From the NCBI GenBank assembly GCA_009760855.2, contig WPIO01000016.1:5775001-5839000 (forward strand): a stretch of DNA of 64,000 nucleotides, written 5' to 3'. The notes under the pieces are model-generated. The model had not been told where the DNA came from, searched no databases, and worked only from the letters and a program-made list of their open reading frames with translations. Shown piece by piece: positions 48,687-60,160 of the stretch. Made by a program: the position numbers and the translations under genes. Numbering within the stretch: the stretch's first letter is position 1; each line of letters starts with the position of its first letter. This stretch comes from Cristatella mucedo (Eukaryota > Bryozoa > Phylactolaemata > Cristatellidae).

Positions 48687-48900
48687 GATAATAATAATGC
48701 ATTTATATAGCACCCTTGGAGAACCGAACCGCTTTCTGGGCTCTTTACCTATACTGTAAAGAGAGCATGGTCAAATGATGAGTGGTGATAAGCACAATGT
48801 CAACAAGCATAACATGGTTAGAGGTGACATTTACAGTGTCATTATGTAGAATATGGTTAGTGGTAGTATGCATGGTGTTAGTACGCAAAAGCAGTTAGGA
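48687..48900 (-). mobile_element. LINE-1f 3' UTR copy
   Basis: AAT tail at 48688-48699, degenerate hairpin, then 'gtaaagagagcatggtcaaatgatgagtgg', 'aacatggttagaggtgacat' and 'atggttagtggtagtatgcatggtgttag' in family order. Sandwiched between two GA microsatellites. Confidence 0.7.
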
Positions 48901-48902
48901 TA

Positions 48903-48903
<1 letters not shown>

Positions 48904-48957
<54 letters not shown>
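48904..48957. repeat. (GA)n microsatellite
   Basis: Pure GA run of 53 bases. Confidence 0.98.
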
Positions 48958-48958
<1 letters not shown>

Positions 48959-48959
48959 A

Positions 48960-49580
48960 GAAGGCCGTAACAAAAGTTCGAACATCTTAGATTAGCATGA
49001 TGGGTATAAGGTAAAAAAAAATTTGAAAAAGGTAGGTTGCACCTTAAAGTGCAAGAAAACATGCCGTTTGCCCTATGAAGCCATCAACTGGAATAGGAGA
49101 GCTGTCGATTGGACTGGGGGAGGGACTAACTAAACAATTTCCAAGTGTACGGTTGGCTGCACAGCAATCAATGAGACAGTATTGTCATGCAGCTGTTAAG
49201 CAGGCTATGTGCTCCTCCTGTGCTCAGCTGCCCTGAAGAAGCCAGTGCTAGCTGAATGGCTGAACACCTGCTTCCATCGTCTGCAAAAAAACAGTGGTCA
49301 CTGTTTCTGTCGGTCACAGTAAGATCTTTGATCATTGCAACGCTAGTAGGTTTTGCTACAGAATGAGCCGTTTGGGACCATGCATGATGCAACAGACGAC
49401 CTGGTGTGCAGAAGGTTAGTCAGATAAAAGCTTGCATGGTCGTGCGCACTTCCTGGTCACATCACATGCACTCCCTTGCTGCTAGGACATTTATGTAAGC
49501 GCTGCCTTTCTGTGGAAGCTGCTTCTGGTCACTCGACTAGCAGCCTATGAACAATGCCTAATATAAGCTATTTGTTCATG
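48960..49580. other. unassigned sequence
   Basis: Nothing recognised. Confidence 0.4.
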
Positions 49581-49582
49581 CG

Positions 49583-49590
49583 TGTGTGTG

Positions 49591-49658
<68 letters not shown>
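49583..49658. repeat. (GT)n/(GTGC)n microsatellite
   Basis: GT repeats with a GTGC block at 49602-49624. Confidence 0.97.
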
Positions 49659-49659
<1 letters not shown>

Positions 49660-49660
<1 letters not shown>

Positions 49661-50484
49661 TTTGTGTAAAAGTTCCATTTAAACGTTAGCGGTAAAGTTG
49701 CCCTTACAATCACGTGTCTGTTAGTTACAGGCACGTAACAGTAATATGCAATTATATACGGGTGCCATCATAATTTTAAGCAAGCAGCCATACTAACCTG
49801 AGAGTTCTACTAACTCATCATGTACTACTTTCAGGACACATGCGGCCATGGTGATCGATAAGAATGTCATGCTTCAGTGTTAAATTATTTAAAATAATAA
49901 ATTATTTAGTTAAATTGGAATTGGCTGACAAGAAGTGGCGCCGCGAGTTATAATCAATTCCTGATTGCAAGTTGGCATGGGCACCCTGATCCTCGAATTT
50001 AGTTCTGCAGCAAATTTGCATCAGCATTGACACGGAGCCACAAATTAGACATCTTAAAAGGTGACACGAATAGATTAAGTATCCCACTTTGCTCCAAAGC
50101 ATCCCAAAGATTTTCCATGGGGTTCAGATAAGGGCGTCATGCTTTACCGTGGCAAAGCAGTCAGTGGAGCATACCCGTCATCTAGACCGTAGTCGAAAAA
50201 TTCTCTGACCGATGGTTCGATGTTTAGTGGCGGAGCGCCAAGGAGCGGGCATATGCCCCCCCAAAGCAGGGGGGGTAGCCTGGGCCACCCCATATCTCAC
50301 CCCCCCCCCCGACCGTTATTGGTGACACAATTAAGTCCTACTTCTAGTCGACGAGTAACTGCCGAGTGTCAAATAAGCACTAAGATAGTATGCTGTAATT
50401 TTTTTATTACTTGCAGGTATTGCCCCTTCATGAAAATCCTAGACTCTGCCACTGGCACTCTGCCTAGGATTGATATTGCTCCTG
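49660..50484. other. unassigned sequence
   Basis: Includes C-rich and G-rich runs at 50255-50310. No gene recognised. Confidence 0.4.
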
Positions 50485-50486
50485 GC

Positions 50487-50625
50487 TCTTAGCCCAGAGC
50501 TAGGGGGCTCACTCTTCATGACCCAGGTCGTGGGTTCGAGTCCTGCAGTGGGCGATCCTTTGTTACCCAGTGAAAGTGGCTGTGATAGCCGTTAAGGCTC
50601 TTCTGGTGCTATGAGCAGCTCACTG
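50487..50625 (+). mobile_element. SINE-A copy
   Basis: 'gctagggggctcactcttcatgacccaggtcgtgggttcgagtcctgcagtgggcgatccttt' followed by 'ggctgtgatagccgttaaggctcttctggtgctatg'. Clear A and B boxes; tail lost. Confidence 0.8.
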
Positions 50626-50837
50626 CCTGTGGACTCATCTGAGTCATAGTAATTCTGTCGCGGAAGACATAGCTTCGCCTTGCCGCTTGATGGAACTCGC
50701 CATCTTGCCACGTGACGAAAGTGCGCCATCTTGCCACACGACAGACTTTCTCACTTTAATTTGTAGATATAAATAAGGCTGTTGTAAACCTTTTTTCTAT
50801 CTTGTTCCCTATGCAAATCTAGCCATCTCAGGGTCAT

Positions 50838-51262
50838 AATAATAATAATAATACTGCATTTATTATAGCGCCCTGAGAGAACCCAATCTTTCTAGGCACT
50901 TCACATTTGCTGCAAAAGAAGCACGATCGAATGGTTAGTGGTAGCATGCTCAATGACAACAATAATAACATGGTTAGGGGGACATGCACACGGTCAGCAT
51001 GCAAATATAGTTAGTGGCAGCATGCACAGTGTCAGCAGACATAAGCACATAAAGGACCAATCACATGGACCCACTACATGCTGTGATGAATAGCGTGCGT
51101 TTTTAGTTTCTTTTTAAACGTGGTCAAGTCAGGAGATGTCGTGACACAAGTCAGAATTGAGTTCGAGGCTTTGGGAGCATGGGAACTAAAGGCACGGTCT
51201 CAGGTCAGGATTTGAGGTTCGAATGAGGTATAGGTAAACGATTAGATTCCGAAAATTAGGTA
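50838..51262 (-). mobile_element. LINE-1f copy, part 1
   Basis: AAT tail, hairpin, UTR with gcatg motifs, then coding end: 'taaacgtggtcaagtcaggagatgtcgtgacacaagtcag', 'gttcgaggctttgggagcatgggaactaaaggcacggtctc', matching 26841-27260. Cut by a SINE-A and continued at about 51465-51545. Confidence 0.8.
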
Positions 51263-51464
51263 ATACCATAAATAAAATAAATAAATACTAGCTGATGTAA
51301 CACTCTCTTTTGTATATAGACAGAAGAGACTTTACGACTATCACCACTGCTTGCAGTGGCGATAAAGGAACGTCCACCGAGGATTCGAACCCACGACCTC
51401 GGGGCCGAGGTCGTGAAAACCAACCACCTTACCCAGTGAGCCGTAACGGCTCTGCTTAGCCAAG
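51263..51464 (-). mobile_element. SINE-A inserted in LINE-1f
   Basis: AT-rich tail ('aaataaaataaataaatac') on the left, then the body and head reading on minus: hairpin around 51338-51362, 'gtggacgttcctttatcg' region and B box 'cgtgggttcgaatcc', A box near 51430-51450. LINE sequence resumes directly after it. Confidence 0.82.
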
Positions 51465-51545
51465 TGAGAGAGTAGTTCTGATAGATAGGCTGGAGCCAAA
51501 GAACAGAGGAACCTAAAAGCAAGTGACAGAAGGCATAGAATACCA
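51465..51545 (-). mobile_element. LINE-1f copy, part 2
   Basis: 'agtgagagagtagttctgatagataggctggagccaaagaacagaggaacctaaaagcaagtgac' on plus equals the segment at 27300-27360 of the better copy. Confidence 0.7.
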
Positions 51546-52188
51546 ACATTTTTTTTACGAGGTCGACGTATGCGCATGCATGCTGGCTCGTAATGCCTTC
51601 TATATAGTAGAGAGGCTTGGTACTGCAAATGTACAACTATGTAGTAGCCACAAATACTTGGTACCGGCTGCTGTGTAGGTAGCAGCTACTGCATACAATC
51701 ACTCCTCAGATCACTTCCTGTCGAGCTCTACCTTCTTCTGGAGGCATTCATCATTAATTTATTATTGGTTGGAATGTTGCTTTCGGTTTACTTCCGGGTA
51801 GACACATCAGGATTTGCTCTACCATTGCTTTACTGCTTTTTCTTTTCTGTAGAAATCGTCAAGTATTTGGACAGAAGTTCTCAGAATTTTGTCTTTCTTC
51901 TTAAAAAAATGCATCCTAGGCAAAAATCGAGCTCGGTTAAGTTTGTTGACCCCGCTGCCCACACCCGAATGACTAGCGAGGCGCTCTCCCCAGCTCCGTC
52001 CTCAGCTCCGTCCTCCCCGACGTGTCGCTCTTTCTTGTGGTCGTTTGCACCGGCCTCGTGAGAGCCTTTCAGTGGACGAGCAGATTGCTGCAGCAAGTTG
52101 TCTTTGCTCTGTCCGACCTTGTTTGTGTGCCGACACTGAGCTTGCTTCGTTATGCTTGCTTAAGCAGCCGGTGACCAGCGATCGACTT
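51546..52188. other. unassigned sequence
   Basis: A plus ORF at 51765-52061 (98 codons) with hydrophobic start and Ser/Pro end has no splice context. Nothing assigned. Confidence 0.35.
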
Positions 52189-52189
52189 G

Positions 52190-52346
52190 CGTGCTTAGCC
52201 CAAGGGTAAGGTGCTCGCTCGTCACGACCCGGGTTGTGGGTTCCAGTCCTGCAGTGGTCAATCCTTTAGTGTCCTCTGCCAGCGAGGTGGTGAGAGCTGT
52301 TAAAGCTCTTCTGCCGCTATGCAAATGATGCTGCTAAATCGGCCGA
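52190..52346 (+). mobile_element. SINE-A copy
   Basis: 'cgtgcttagcccaagggtaaggtgctcgc' A-box region, 'cgggttgtgggttccagtcc' B box, 'agtggtcaatcctttag', 'gtggtgagagctgttaaagctcttctgccgctatgcaaatgatgctgctaaatcggc'. Confidence 0.78.
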
Positions 52347-53370
52347 TAATTTTTCTGTCAGTCATCGTCCGTTTGCTCGTCATCTGCAGCGCTGGCAGTG
52401 AGCCTCAGAGAGCCTGGATGGAGGCTTTCGGTACCTTACCCAACTCCGTTTGACTCGCCACCTCCACCCCACTGCTCGGGCAGGAGGCGCCGGTCGCACT
52501 GTGGCCGCGTGGACCTTCCTTCCAAGCGAGATGCTCAGAGGCTCTGAATTCGTGCGAATGAATGGCGACGCTGTGCCGTGACACAGCTGTGGCCTTGCGC
52601 AACTGGTCAAGCGAAGGGACAGCACTGCATTGATCTGCTGATGCTGCTGGTGGTCAATGACACGATGCAACTGCTGACCAAGAAACTTCCTCTCTTCCTC
52701 CCTCCCTCCCTCCTTCCCTCCCTCTCTTATGGTTGTGTTTGTCTCACCTGTCTTGTTCTGGCTCTGTGTTTGTCTGCCCATGTGTGTAGGCGTGCATGCG
52801 AGAGTCTGTGGCGTCTGTATGTAAGTTTGCGCGTGCACGTGGGCCGTGCACTTCCTTCTTTCTTTTCTGAGCTTCCCCCTTGACCTCGCCAACTTTGCTC
52901 TTGCTCAATCTCTCTCTCTCTCTCTCTCCGGCAGTTGCCAAAAGTTGGGCAACCAGCAGAGAGCATGCTGCATTGGCACTAGTTGTTAGCTGGCGATTTG
53001 ATCCCTGCCCGGCTTTGCACAAAAACCTGTGACCCAGCATCGACCCAGCAAGCTCGGGCGTGCAAGTGTGTGTGCCCATTGCACACACTTGCTACAATGC
53101 AAACTAAGGAGCGGTGACATCTAACAGCCCTAGTCACTTGCATTTTTCCATTGCATTACCCCAATTTGCAATCGCCAAAGCAACCGCTGGCCCTGGAGAG
53201 CATGGCAAGCTGATCCAGAATAGCTGCATCCTCAGGCTTAGCCACAACACATCTACTTCGTTCCGCAGCATTTGGTCCTTCCGTGTGAATTGTGCTGCGC
53301 TCACATCTTATGCTCTCTGCAATTGTGAATGCAATCATCAGGAATCAGTTGAAATGCTTGCTTTCCAGCA
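52347..53370. other. unassigned sequence with small simple repeats
   Basis: Contains CCCT repeats (52696-52730) and a CT run (52908-52928). ORFs on both strands at 52380-53088 have no splice context. Confidence 0.4.
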
Positions 53371-53374
53371 TACG

Positions 53375-53435
53375 TCAAATGCCTTGAAAGAGATTTAGTT
53401 CTCTTGGGATGCTATTCAATCATTTTTTTATCATT
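53375..53435 (+). mobile_element. SINE-B/LINE-1f-type 3' tail
   Basis: 'tgccttgaaagagatttagttctcttgggatgctattcaatcat' is the shared hairpin end in plus orientation; no head is visible. Confidence 0.5.
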
Positions 53436-53678
53436 GCTGCTATTGTTGCTGCTGCTGCTGTCACTTTAAAGTGGGCTCGGAACTAAGCCGGTCAGTTACG
53501 GGAGCCAGCCCATCTTAGCCGGCAGTTGACTGCCGTGCTTGAGTGCTGTACGCTTAGTGGCCGCGTAGACCATCTAGGAACGTGCCCTTTGGCTTAGGTG
53601 GGGGTGTGACCCGTGGGTGCGCGCATTGCATGAGCGGGCTTTGGTGACCAGATGTTCTATTCGGCTTCTGCTTCGTAG

Positions 53679-53932
53679 ATTCGTCGTACGACAGGGCGGT
53701 GGACGACGAACGCTGCCGGGATAGCAGCGGCGGCAGCTTGCACAGTTCCAGCTGTGGCGATAATGCCACCGGCGCCGCCGCCACTCGCAGCTCGGATGCA
53801 GCCGTGACGGCGACACCGGTCTTCTCGATCGACATCGGAAGCAGCGACAGCAGCAGCCCGAATGGCAAGCTTCAGCCGATGGCCGGCACAGCTGCGGCGG
53901 CAGCTCACGGGGACGCTCAGGCGAAGCCGGCT
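53679..53932 (+). CDS. candidate exon 6, Ser/Ala-rich
   Basis: The AG at 53677-53678 (ttcggcttctgcttcgtag) allows entry in phase 1: the T from exon 5 plus AT gives Tyr, followed by SSYDRAVDDERCRDSSGGSL, SSDAAVTATPVFSIDIGSSDSS and a poly-Ala patch. A donor-like gtacgt after 53932 would end on a codon boundary, phase 0. If it is not used, the same frame continues through a Leu-rich part to a stop at 54131-54133 (end LAKSLASSPST), which would make this the last exon. Ser, Ala and Gly content resembles exons 3 and 4. Product unknown. Confidence 0.55.
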
Positions 53933-54475
53933 GTACGTACACCCTGCTGCCTTGCCGACCTTGATCTTGCTGCCATTGGTCTTGACCTTGACTTTGCCGG
54001 CCTTGCCCGGCTCTCGCTCTTTGGCTTGGTCGCCTTCTTTCGATCTTTCTTCTGCTCTCCCCCTCCACGTGAGCGCACAGATCGGGAGCCGTTGACGCTG
54101 GCTAAGTCGCTGGCAAGCTCGCCCTCCACCTAGCAGCGTTCGGTGGCAGCTGGCGGCCAGCCACGCTGGCACCTCGCGAGACTGTTCGCGTCGCCAGTTG
54201 CAGGCCCTGCTGTCCGCCTCAGCTGCGCTACCCATCACGTCGTGTCGTGTCGTGTCATGTGCCGCACAGCTTTTAAAAAACTTCACCAATGCCCGCACGG
54301 GTCGTCGTCTGTTGGCAAGGAGCGATGTGGCTGTATGTGCATCTGGCAACTGAATACGCGTTGCCAAGCACCCGAGCGTGAAATGGCTGTGCCGAAGTTG
54401 CACACTGCTGCTGCTTTGCTCTCAATTGCTGGTATCTCTGGGCTCACTTGTCGGATCGCTTGCCTTGGCCGGCAG

Positions 54476-54793
54476 GGCGGCGACTGCCATTCCAACCCTA
54501 GACACTGCGGCTCTGCCACGGCAGTCAGGCAGCTCCGCAGTAGCAGCAGCAGCAGCAGCAGTAGCCCTCACTCCATGCGGCTTGTTGACGTAGCTGTGCG
54601 GCCACGCTCTGACTCGCCTAACATGCGAGCCGGCAGCTTGCTCTGCTCGGAAGCTGCCAGCAAGCTAGCCGGATGTGTCGTTCTGCTGTGTATTATTATC
54701 ATGTGCCTCCGTGGTCTTTTTGTCTGTGACATTCTTTCCATCGGTTCTGTCCTTCAACTCGTAATCTCTGTCCTTCTTTTGAAGATGAGCTAA
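54476..54793 (+). CDS. candidate terminal exon with hydrophobic tail
   Basis: The acceptor-like 'tcgcttgccttggccggcag' ends at 54475 and entry in phase 0 suits the 53932 donor. The frame reads GGDCHSNPRHCGSATA, a run of nine Ser, RLVDVAVRPRSDSP, then about 40 hydrophobic residues (GCVVLLCIIIMCLRGLFV onwards) to a stop at 54791-54793. If real, the protein could be tail-anchored in a membrane; a hydrophobic run from T-rich intron sequence is the alternative. An AATAAA at 55109-55114 could end the transcript. Confidence 0.35.
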   Translation, partial: GGDCHSNPRHCGSATAVRQLRSSSSSSSSSPHSMRLVDVAVRPRSDSPNMRAGSLLCSEAASKLAGCVVLLCIIIMCLRGLFVCDILSIGSVLQLVISVLLLKMS

Positions 54794-55108
54794 GCGTAAT
54801 ATTAATGATATGAACGTCGTTGTTATTACTATTAGGTCGTGCGTATAGCAACCGGCAGTGAGCGAAATCTATACTCGGGCACTTTAAAACTCCTTGCGAA
54901 AAAACAATCAGGAATGGGTTAATGACAAGCATGTTGTGCTTGCTTATTTTGTATACCTTGTATGCTTGAGTTTTGGTTTTTAGAAAGTCGAGGCGTATGC
55001 AGGACAATCCTTTAGAATATGCGTAGTAGCTGGCGAAGCCTCTGCCGAAGACCTTCGCTCAGTTTAAGCCCGTCATAGTCGGAGCATATTGGCAACACTT
55101 TTTTCAGA

Positions 55109-55114
55109 AATAAA
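55109..55114 (+). promoter_or_regulatory. possible polyadenylation signal
   Basis: AATAAA about 315 bases after the stop at 54793, followed by a GT/T-rich stretch. Such hexamers are common by chance in this AT-richer region. Confidence 0.25.
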
Positions 55115-55479
55115 TTGCTCTTCAGGCTTGCGTTTTTATTGCCCTGTCGTCCTGGTTTCTGTTAGCTTGGGAAATCGCATCACATCGATTCTTCGTTTGT
55201 ATTGCCCAGTTATAATTTCTAGAATAACTTTCACCCCCTGCATATTCGAACGGAACCGCGTAGCTCTTACATGTTGGTACAGCGATTAGCCAAGGCCTAC
55301 TGCGACTGAACCAGCTTCGGCTGGGGATGGATTTCCAGTTTGCCGGCACTCATATAAACTTTTGATGATATATGTATGTATGTATGCATGTGCATTTATA
55401 TAAATTTTTACTTATATACTAGCTTATGCTCGTGAAAAATCATGCAAAAGTTCTACTGTTGCCATGTAATGCATTGCCT

Positions 55480-55575
55480 AAGCATCCACTTGGCCAAACT
55501 GGTGAGAACCCTGCCTACTGTCGGGTAAGGACTCGAAACCACGACCTGGGTAGTGAAGTGCTTGCAACTTGCGTT
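55480..55575 (-). mobile_element. SINE head remnant
   Basis: Minus strand reads a tRNA-like pattern with 'caggtcgtggtttcgagtcc' as B-box region; only the head is left. Confidence 0.45.
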
Positions 55576-56355
55576 TAATCTCTTCTGAGGTTGACTTTAT
55601 CGTAAGCAAAGCGTTTGCTGAGCTTTGACAGCACGACAGAGCATGTGGGGCTCCATTCTTAAGTCTCTTCCTGCTGTAAAGTTTGCCACGTGGCTATCAC
55701 TGAGTTTTGGCGAAGAGTCAGTGCAAAGCGGCCTCCTCCGTTGTATGTGTTTTCATTGATGTCTTCGATAAGGGGCACAGATATTCTACTGGCCGGATGC
55801 TCCACTTCGTTTCCGATCCATTATTTTAACAGACTCGGCAGTGCACAGCTTTTATATGGAAACTCCTAGAAGCTCGCTGACGCATTAATAGTCCCTGTAA
55901 GCTTTCTAAGCTAGAAGCGACTATTGGAATGATTGAATATGGGACTGTACTTAAGAAATATTGGCTTTAGCTCCGTCATTTTCAAAGGACTATATAGTAG
56001 TTGGATGTACGCAAGCTTCCTTTTGAACTCCCTCTACAACTCTCTCGGTTCAGGTGTTCCATTTACAGGACTCAATATGTATAACCGCAATTATAGAGGT
56101 TGGTGTGCCTATAAGAATATTTTCTCGGTGTACCTGTGTGCATATATTCAGTATATATTCTGCTACAGCGAATGCAGGTCTATGAATTTACCTGTATCTG
56201 TTCCAGCCGAACTGCACGATTTGTGCATTCATCCTTAGCCTATGCACTTCCGACTCACGTATGCATAAAATTCACAAAACATGTTTACCAGTATTGCAGT
56301 CAACCCCACTCTGATTTTACTTCCGAAAGCACACCTTTTTCTTAGAATATGCATG
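55576..56355. other. unassigned sequence
   Basis: AT-rich; plus ORFs near 55933-56345 look random. Nothing assigned. Confidence 0.4.
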
Positions 56356-56357
56356 TC

Positions 56358-56795
<438 letters not shown>

Positions 56796-57419
56796 ACCCT
56801 AGCCTGTCATTGCCTGCAGTTCTTTCTCATACTTAGTTCGGTTTATTCAGTGAGGCCCAGGACCTCTTTCTGATCGCTGTTGATGCCACAGACCCGTGCT
56901 GCTGGTGACTAATTCGATTGTTGCATCTCACATCATCGGTGGGCTAATCTAGTCAGCTCTAGTTATATTGGGAACTGGCAGCCCCACCGGCCGAAGATTG
57001 CCTTTGTGTTTCCAGTGCCAGCTGTTTTCTACTAGCCTGTGCTTGACACTTGACTTTTTTGTGGCTGTTGCTTGAACAAAGCGTGTACATGACCCGAAAT
57101 GTGCAGATGAGCGGTGGCTAGGCTGGGGGGAGGGTCTCTGTTTCACATAAGGTTGGTAGTCGCTGGCAAGCCTGTCGGCTAAGTTGCCTAAGCAGCAGCC
57201 GACAACAGCATGAGAGTTGCCTGCTGCTGCCGATGCCTCCGGCAACCGGGTGGAAGGGTCATCGACAGCCGGGGTCATGTAGTGCTACATCTGCATGCTA
57301 TCTCCACTTCTAAGCCGACCAGCCCACCAAGTCGGTGCTGTTTGCTCAGGCACTCACTCTCCTTTCCGGCAGATGGTCCAGAGGGACTGCTAACGCTGTT
57401 TGCTAGCCGAGCATATCGG

Positions 57420-57492
57420 CTCGTGTAGTCTCTCTCCCCTCTCACTTTCCCTCTCGAGGGACTCTCTCTCTCTCTCTGTCTCTCTCTCACTG

Positions 57493-57568
<76 letters not shown>

Positions 57569-57595
57569 TCTCTCTCTCTCTCTCACTCTTACTGT
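57420..57595. repeat. (CT)n/(CTGT)n microsatellite
   Basis: CT runs with a CTGT block at 57494-57522. Confidence 0.95.
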
Positions 57596-57618
57596 CTGCT
57601 GCTAATCTTGGATGCCAG

Positions 57619-57679
57619 ATCTCCGAGGCAGCCGGCTCGGTTGTAGGTGATCGCTTTCACGTGCAGCAGATCGGCAGAT
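57619..57679 (+). CDS. candidate 61-base exon
   Basis: A strong donor (agat then gtaagtatc) follows 57679, and an AG at 57617-57618 after a CT-rich tract serves as acceptor. Phase 0 gives ISEAAGSVVGDRFHVQQIGR and leaves one base, phase 1. The entry phase matches the exit of the 53679-53932 exon. Its exit phase does not match the 58867 island, so at most one of the two belongs directly after exon 6, unless another exon intervenes. Confidence 0.4.
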
Positions 57680-58269
57680 GTAAGTATCGCAGCTGCAATG
57701 CTCGAGGCCTTATTGCTGACCGCCTCCTGGACAACTGATGCTATTTAACCACTGGTGGGCGTGGGTGTGCCAATTGCATAGAAACTTGCACTTGCCACAG
57801 TTCGGCATCCACTAGTCCACATGCCCACCCGCAGAGCTTGCAGTCAGGTCTTGCAGTCTTGCATTGTTTGGCACCTTTGCTGGCCATTTGCCACTCACGC
57901 TTGGCAGAGTAGCAGCCTCGAGTAGCTGCCAACGTTTGCTGTCCTCCCCCTCCTCCGCCAGGTTTTGCATTGGCCCTCGTTCTGTCTTACCATAGTTGAC
58001 GACGACGGGAGTTTACCTTAAGCTGTCGCTGGCACGTTTTTACACTCGCCTTCTGGCAAGGTCAGGCAGGTGCCCAGCCTACTGTTGTGGCTAACTTCTG
58101 TCACCACCTTCCTACAAGGTTTTCGCAGGAGATATGAGGCAGGAATGCTAGCATTTTTGACCTCCTTTCCTCAGCTTTCTTCTGATTTGCTATGCTGCTT
58201 TCTTGCCAGTACTGGCCATAGGCTGCTGCTAGCTAATTATACCACCAACAATGGTTAATGATTCCGTCT

Positions 58270-58270
<1 letters not shown>

Positions 58271-58362
<92 letters not shown>

Positions 58363-58463
58363 CCTCTCTCTCTCTCTATCTCTTGCCTCTCTCTCTCTCC
58401 CTCTCTTCCTCCCTCCCTCCCTCCCTCCCTCCCTCCCACTCTCTCTCTCTTCTCTCTCTCTCT
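58271..58463. repeat. (CT)n and (CCCT)n microsatellite
   Basis: CT to about 58360, interrupted CT, then CCTC repeats at 58406-58437 and CT again. Confidence 0.97.
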
Positions 58464-58866
58464 CGGACATCCGTCGAACTAGCTACTCAGCTGCGACTTC
58501 TCGTTGTGGCCCGTGCAGCAAAGTGAAGAGATTGCTTCGTTACGATCTCTGGCCTGCCTCGTGCCATTTCGACCATTTTGAGTCATCGGGTTGTGTGCGC
58601 CAGCCGTCCCATTGAAGCCTTATTGGCTGCTCGAACGCCGGTAAAAAAAACTCGCCTGGTGGCGCTGTGGTGCAGCAGCTGCCGCATCGGCCAAAGGTTG
58701 CCACTGGCGCCCCTTCGCACGTGCTCTCTCTCTCTCTCACCTCTGCTGGAGCGCTGAGAGCTGCGCCGAAGCCCTGTGCCCCCTACCTGCTTCGCTTCAA
58801 TCCACAACTCGGGCAATCCAGTAAAAACAAAAAGGCGGCAGCTCTGACGCTTGCAAAACTCTGCAG

Positions 58867-59112
58867 TCGAAGCAGCGGGCTGACTTGGTTGGCGAGAGCA
58901 GCTCCTATCTGATGACTGGGAACCACCTATCTCTCGCCGCAATCGGAGCTGCTGCCCAAGAAGCCGTGCAAGAAGCGTCTGGGCCGGCACGGCTGCCGAA
59001 AGGGCCAGCCCTGCCCTTGAGATATGGCGGCCCCATCGAAGCGAACAGTGTGGCACACTCGCTGGCTGCCGTCCAAGTGCAGCCGCTAGCTAGCGCTGGC
59101 TGCCGTAGGTAG
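58867..59112 (+). CDS. candidate last exon
   Basis: The acceptor (gcttgcaaaactctgcag) ends at 58866. Phase 0 entry gives SKQRADLVGESSSYLMTGNH, LAAIGAAAQEAVQEASGPAR and VAHSLAAVQVQPLASAGCRR, then a TAG at 59110-59112. Phase fits the 53932 exit. A weak donor at 59109 overlaps the stop. The Ala-rich style is like exons 3 and 4. Minus-strand ORFs (58583-59056, 58905-59330) overlap but have no splice support. No family recognised. Confidence 0.4.
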   Translation, partial: SKQRADLVGESSSYLMTGNHLSLAAIGAAAQEAVQEASGPARLPKGPALPLRYGGPIEANSVAHSLAAVQVQPLASAGCRR

Positions 59113-59153
59113 CGTAGTGGGCATGCTTTGCTGAGCCGTGCCGTCAGGTGCAG

Positions 59154-59516
59154 CCCCCTGCCTGTATACGCTGGCTGGAAGGGCTGGCACTGCGCTGCCA
59201 TAACGCCAGCCCATCGCAGGCGTCCTGCATTTTCTCGGCTACACCGTCGCTCTGTGTTGTTTGCCAGCCGAGCCCTGTGGCGAAGGTGGAGGTGGCAACT
59301 CTTATTGTTCGGCTGCTGCCACCCTACCACTTGGGTTCCGGTTCCACTTTGTGCCTGGGGCAGCAGGCGTGTCTGTCATTGCACCACGATGTGCAGTGCA
59401 ACCGACAAGTAGTGGCCTGTCGTACACTTGAGCTCACCACTTACTCGTGCGACAGTACACTCGTAGGTCCGGAATTCTTGGAGCAGGCAAGCGAAGCTAG
59501 CGATTGGGAATTGAGT
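59154..59516 (+). CDS. coding-like ORF ended by a LINE tail
   Basis: After an AG at 59152-59153, 121 codons are open: IRWLEGLALRCHNASPSQAS, LCVVCQPSPVAKVEVATLIV, LSLHHDVQCNRQVVACRTLEL. Many Cys suggest an extracellular fold, but nothing is recognised. The stop TAA (59517-59519) is the first codon of the LINE-2f tail, so the frame was longer before the insertion, or a donor was lost. Confidence 0.3.
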
Positions 59517-60160
59517 TAATGTAATGTAATGTATCTCCATCTGTAATTCCACAAAGTCATAAAGACCATGTGGGTGTTACGCAGGAGAGTTTTGTATAGC
59601 GCACTCACAGCCTAAGCGGCTTTCGGTACGCATTCGGTAGCCAACAGACTTCGTCTCACACAAGAAAGAAAAAGTGGGAAGCATAGCAGAGTCAGGAGAG
59701 CAGTCGAGGTAGTGAGTAGCATAGAAGTAGCAGCTCAGGACCGCTGAAAAGGATGTGCCATAGTCGGCAGTAGGAGAGTAGTTGTCGTTGCGTAAGAATT
59801 GTAGGAGCGAGCTCCACAGTCTAGGACCTGCAGAGGTAAAGCTTCTATCGCCAACTGTCTCTAAGCGGAGGAATGGGACAGCTAATTTATTGTCTACACA
59901 GGACCTGAGGGCGCGAAAAGGCTGAAACTGATGCAGCAGTTCAGCTAAGTGTTGCGTAATGTATAATGACCGTATGAATGGCCTGGCTGGTGAAACGTTG
60001 GAATCGGTAGGAAGTAGAGTGGCAAACGTAGAGATGCATAGCCATAAGAAGCAGCTGGCACGGAAGAGAAAATTGGCACAAGACGGATGCTGGTAGGAGT
60101 GCCTGAAAAGACAGCCTAATACAGGAAGCTTGTTGCTATGAGCCTGGACCCTTGGACGTA
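59517..60160 (-). mobile_element. LINE-2f, longest minus copy
   Basis: It starts with tail 'taatgtaatgtaatgtat' on plus, then the complete LINE-2f 3' UTR and the C-terminal coding region: plus display 'cgagctccacagtctaggacctgcagag' corresponds to the RLWNSLP motif region and 'cagttcagctaagtg' to upstream coding. 5' truncated near 60160 and frameshifted. Confidence 0.85.

Noticed and set aside
53574-54403. Minus ORFs of 164 and 248 codons over exon 6
   Set aside because: Arg-rich mirror frames of GC-rich sequence; the plus frame has a phase-compatible acceptor and natural composition.
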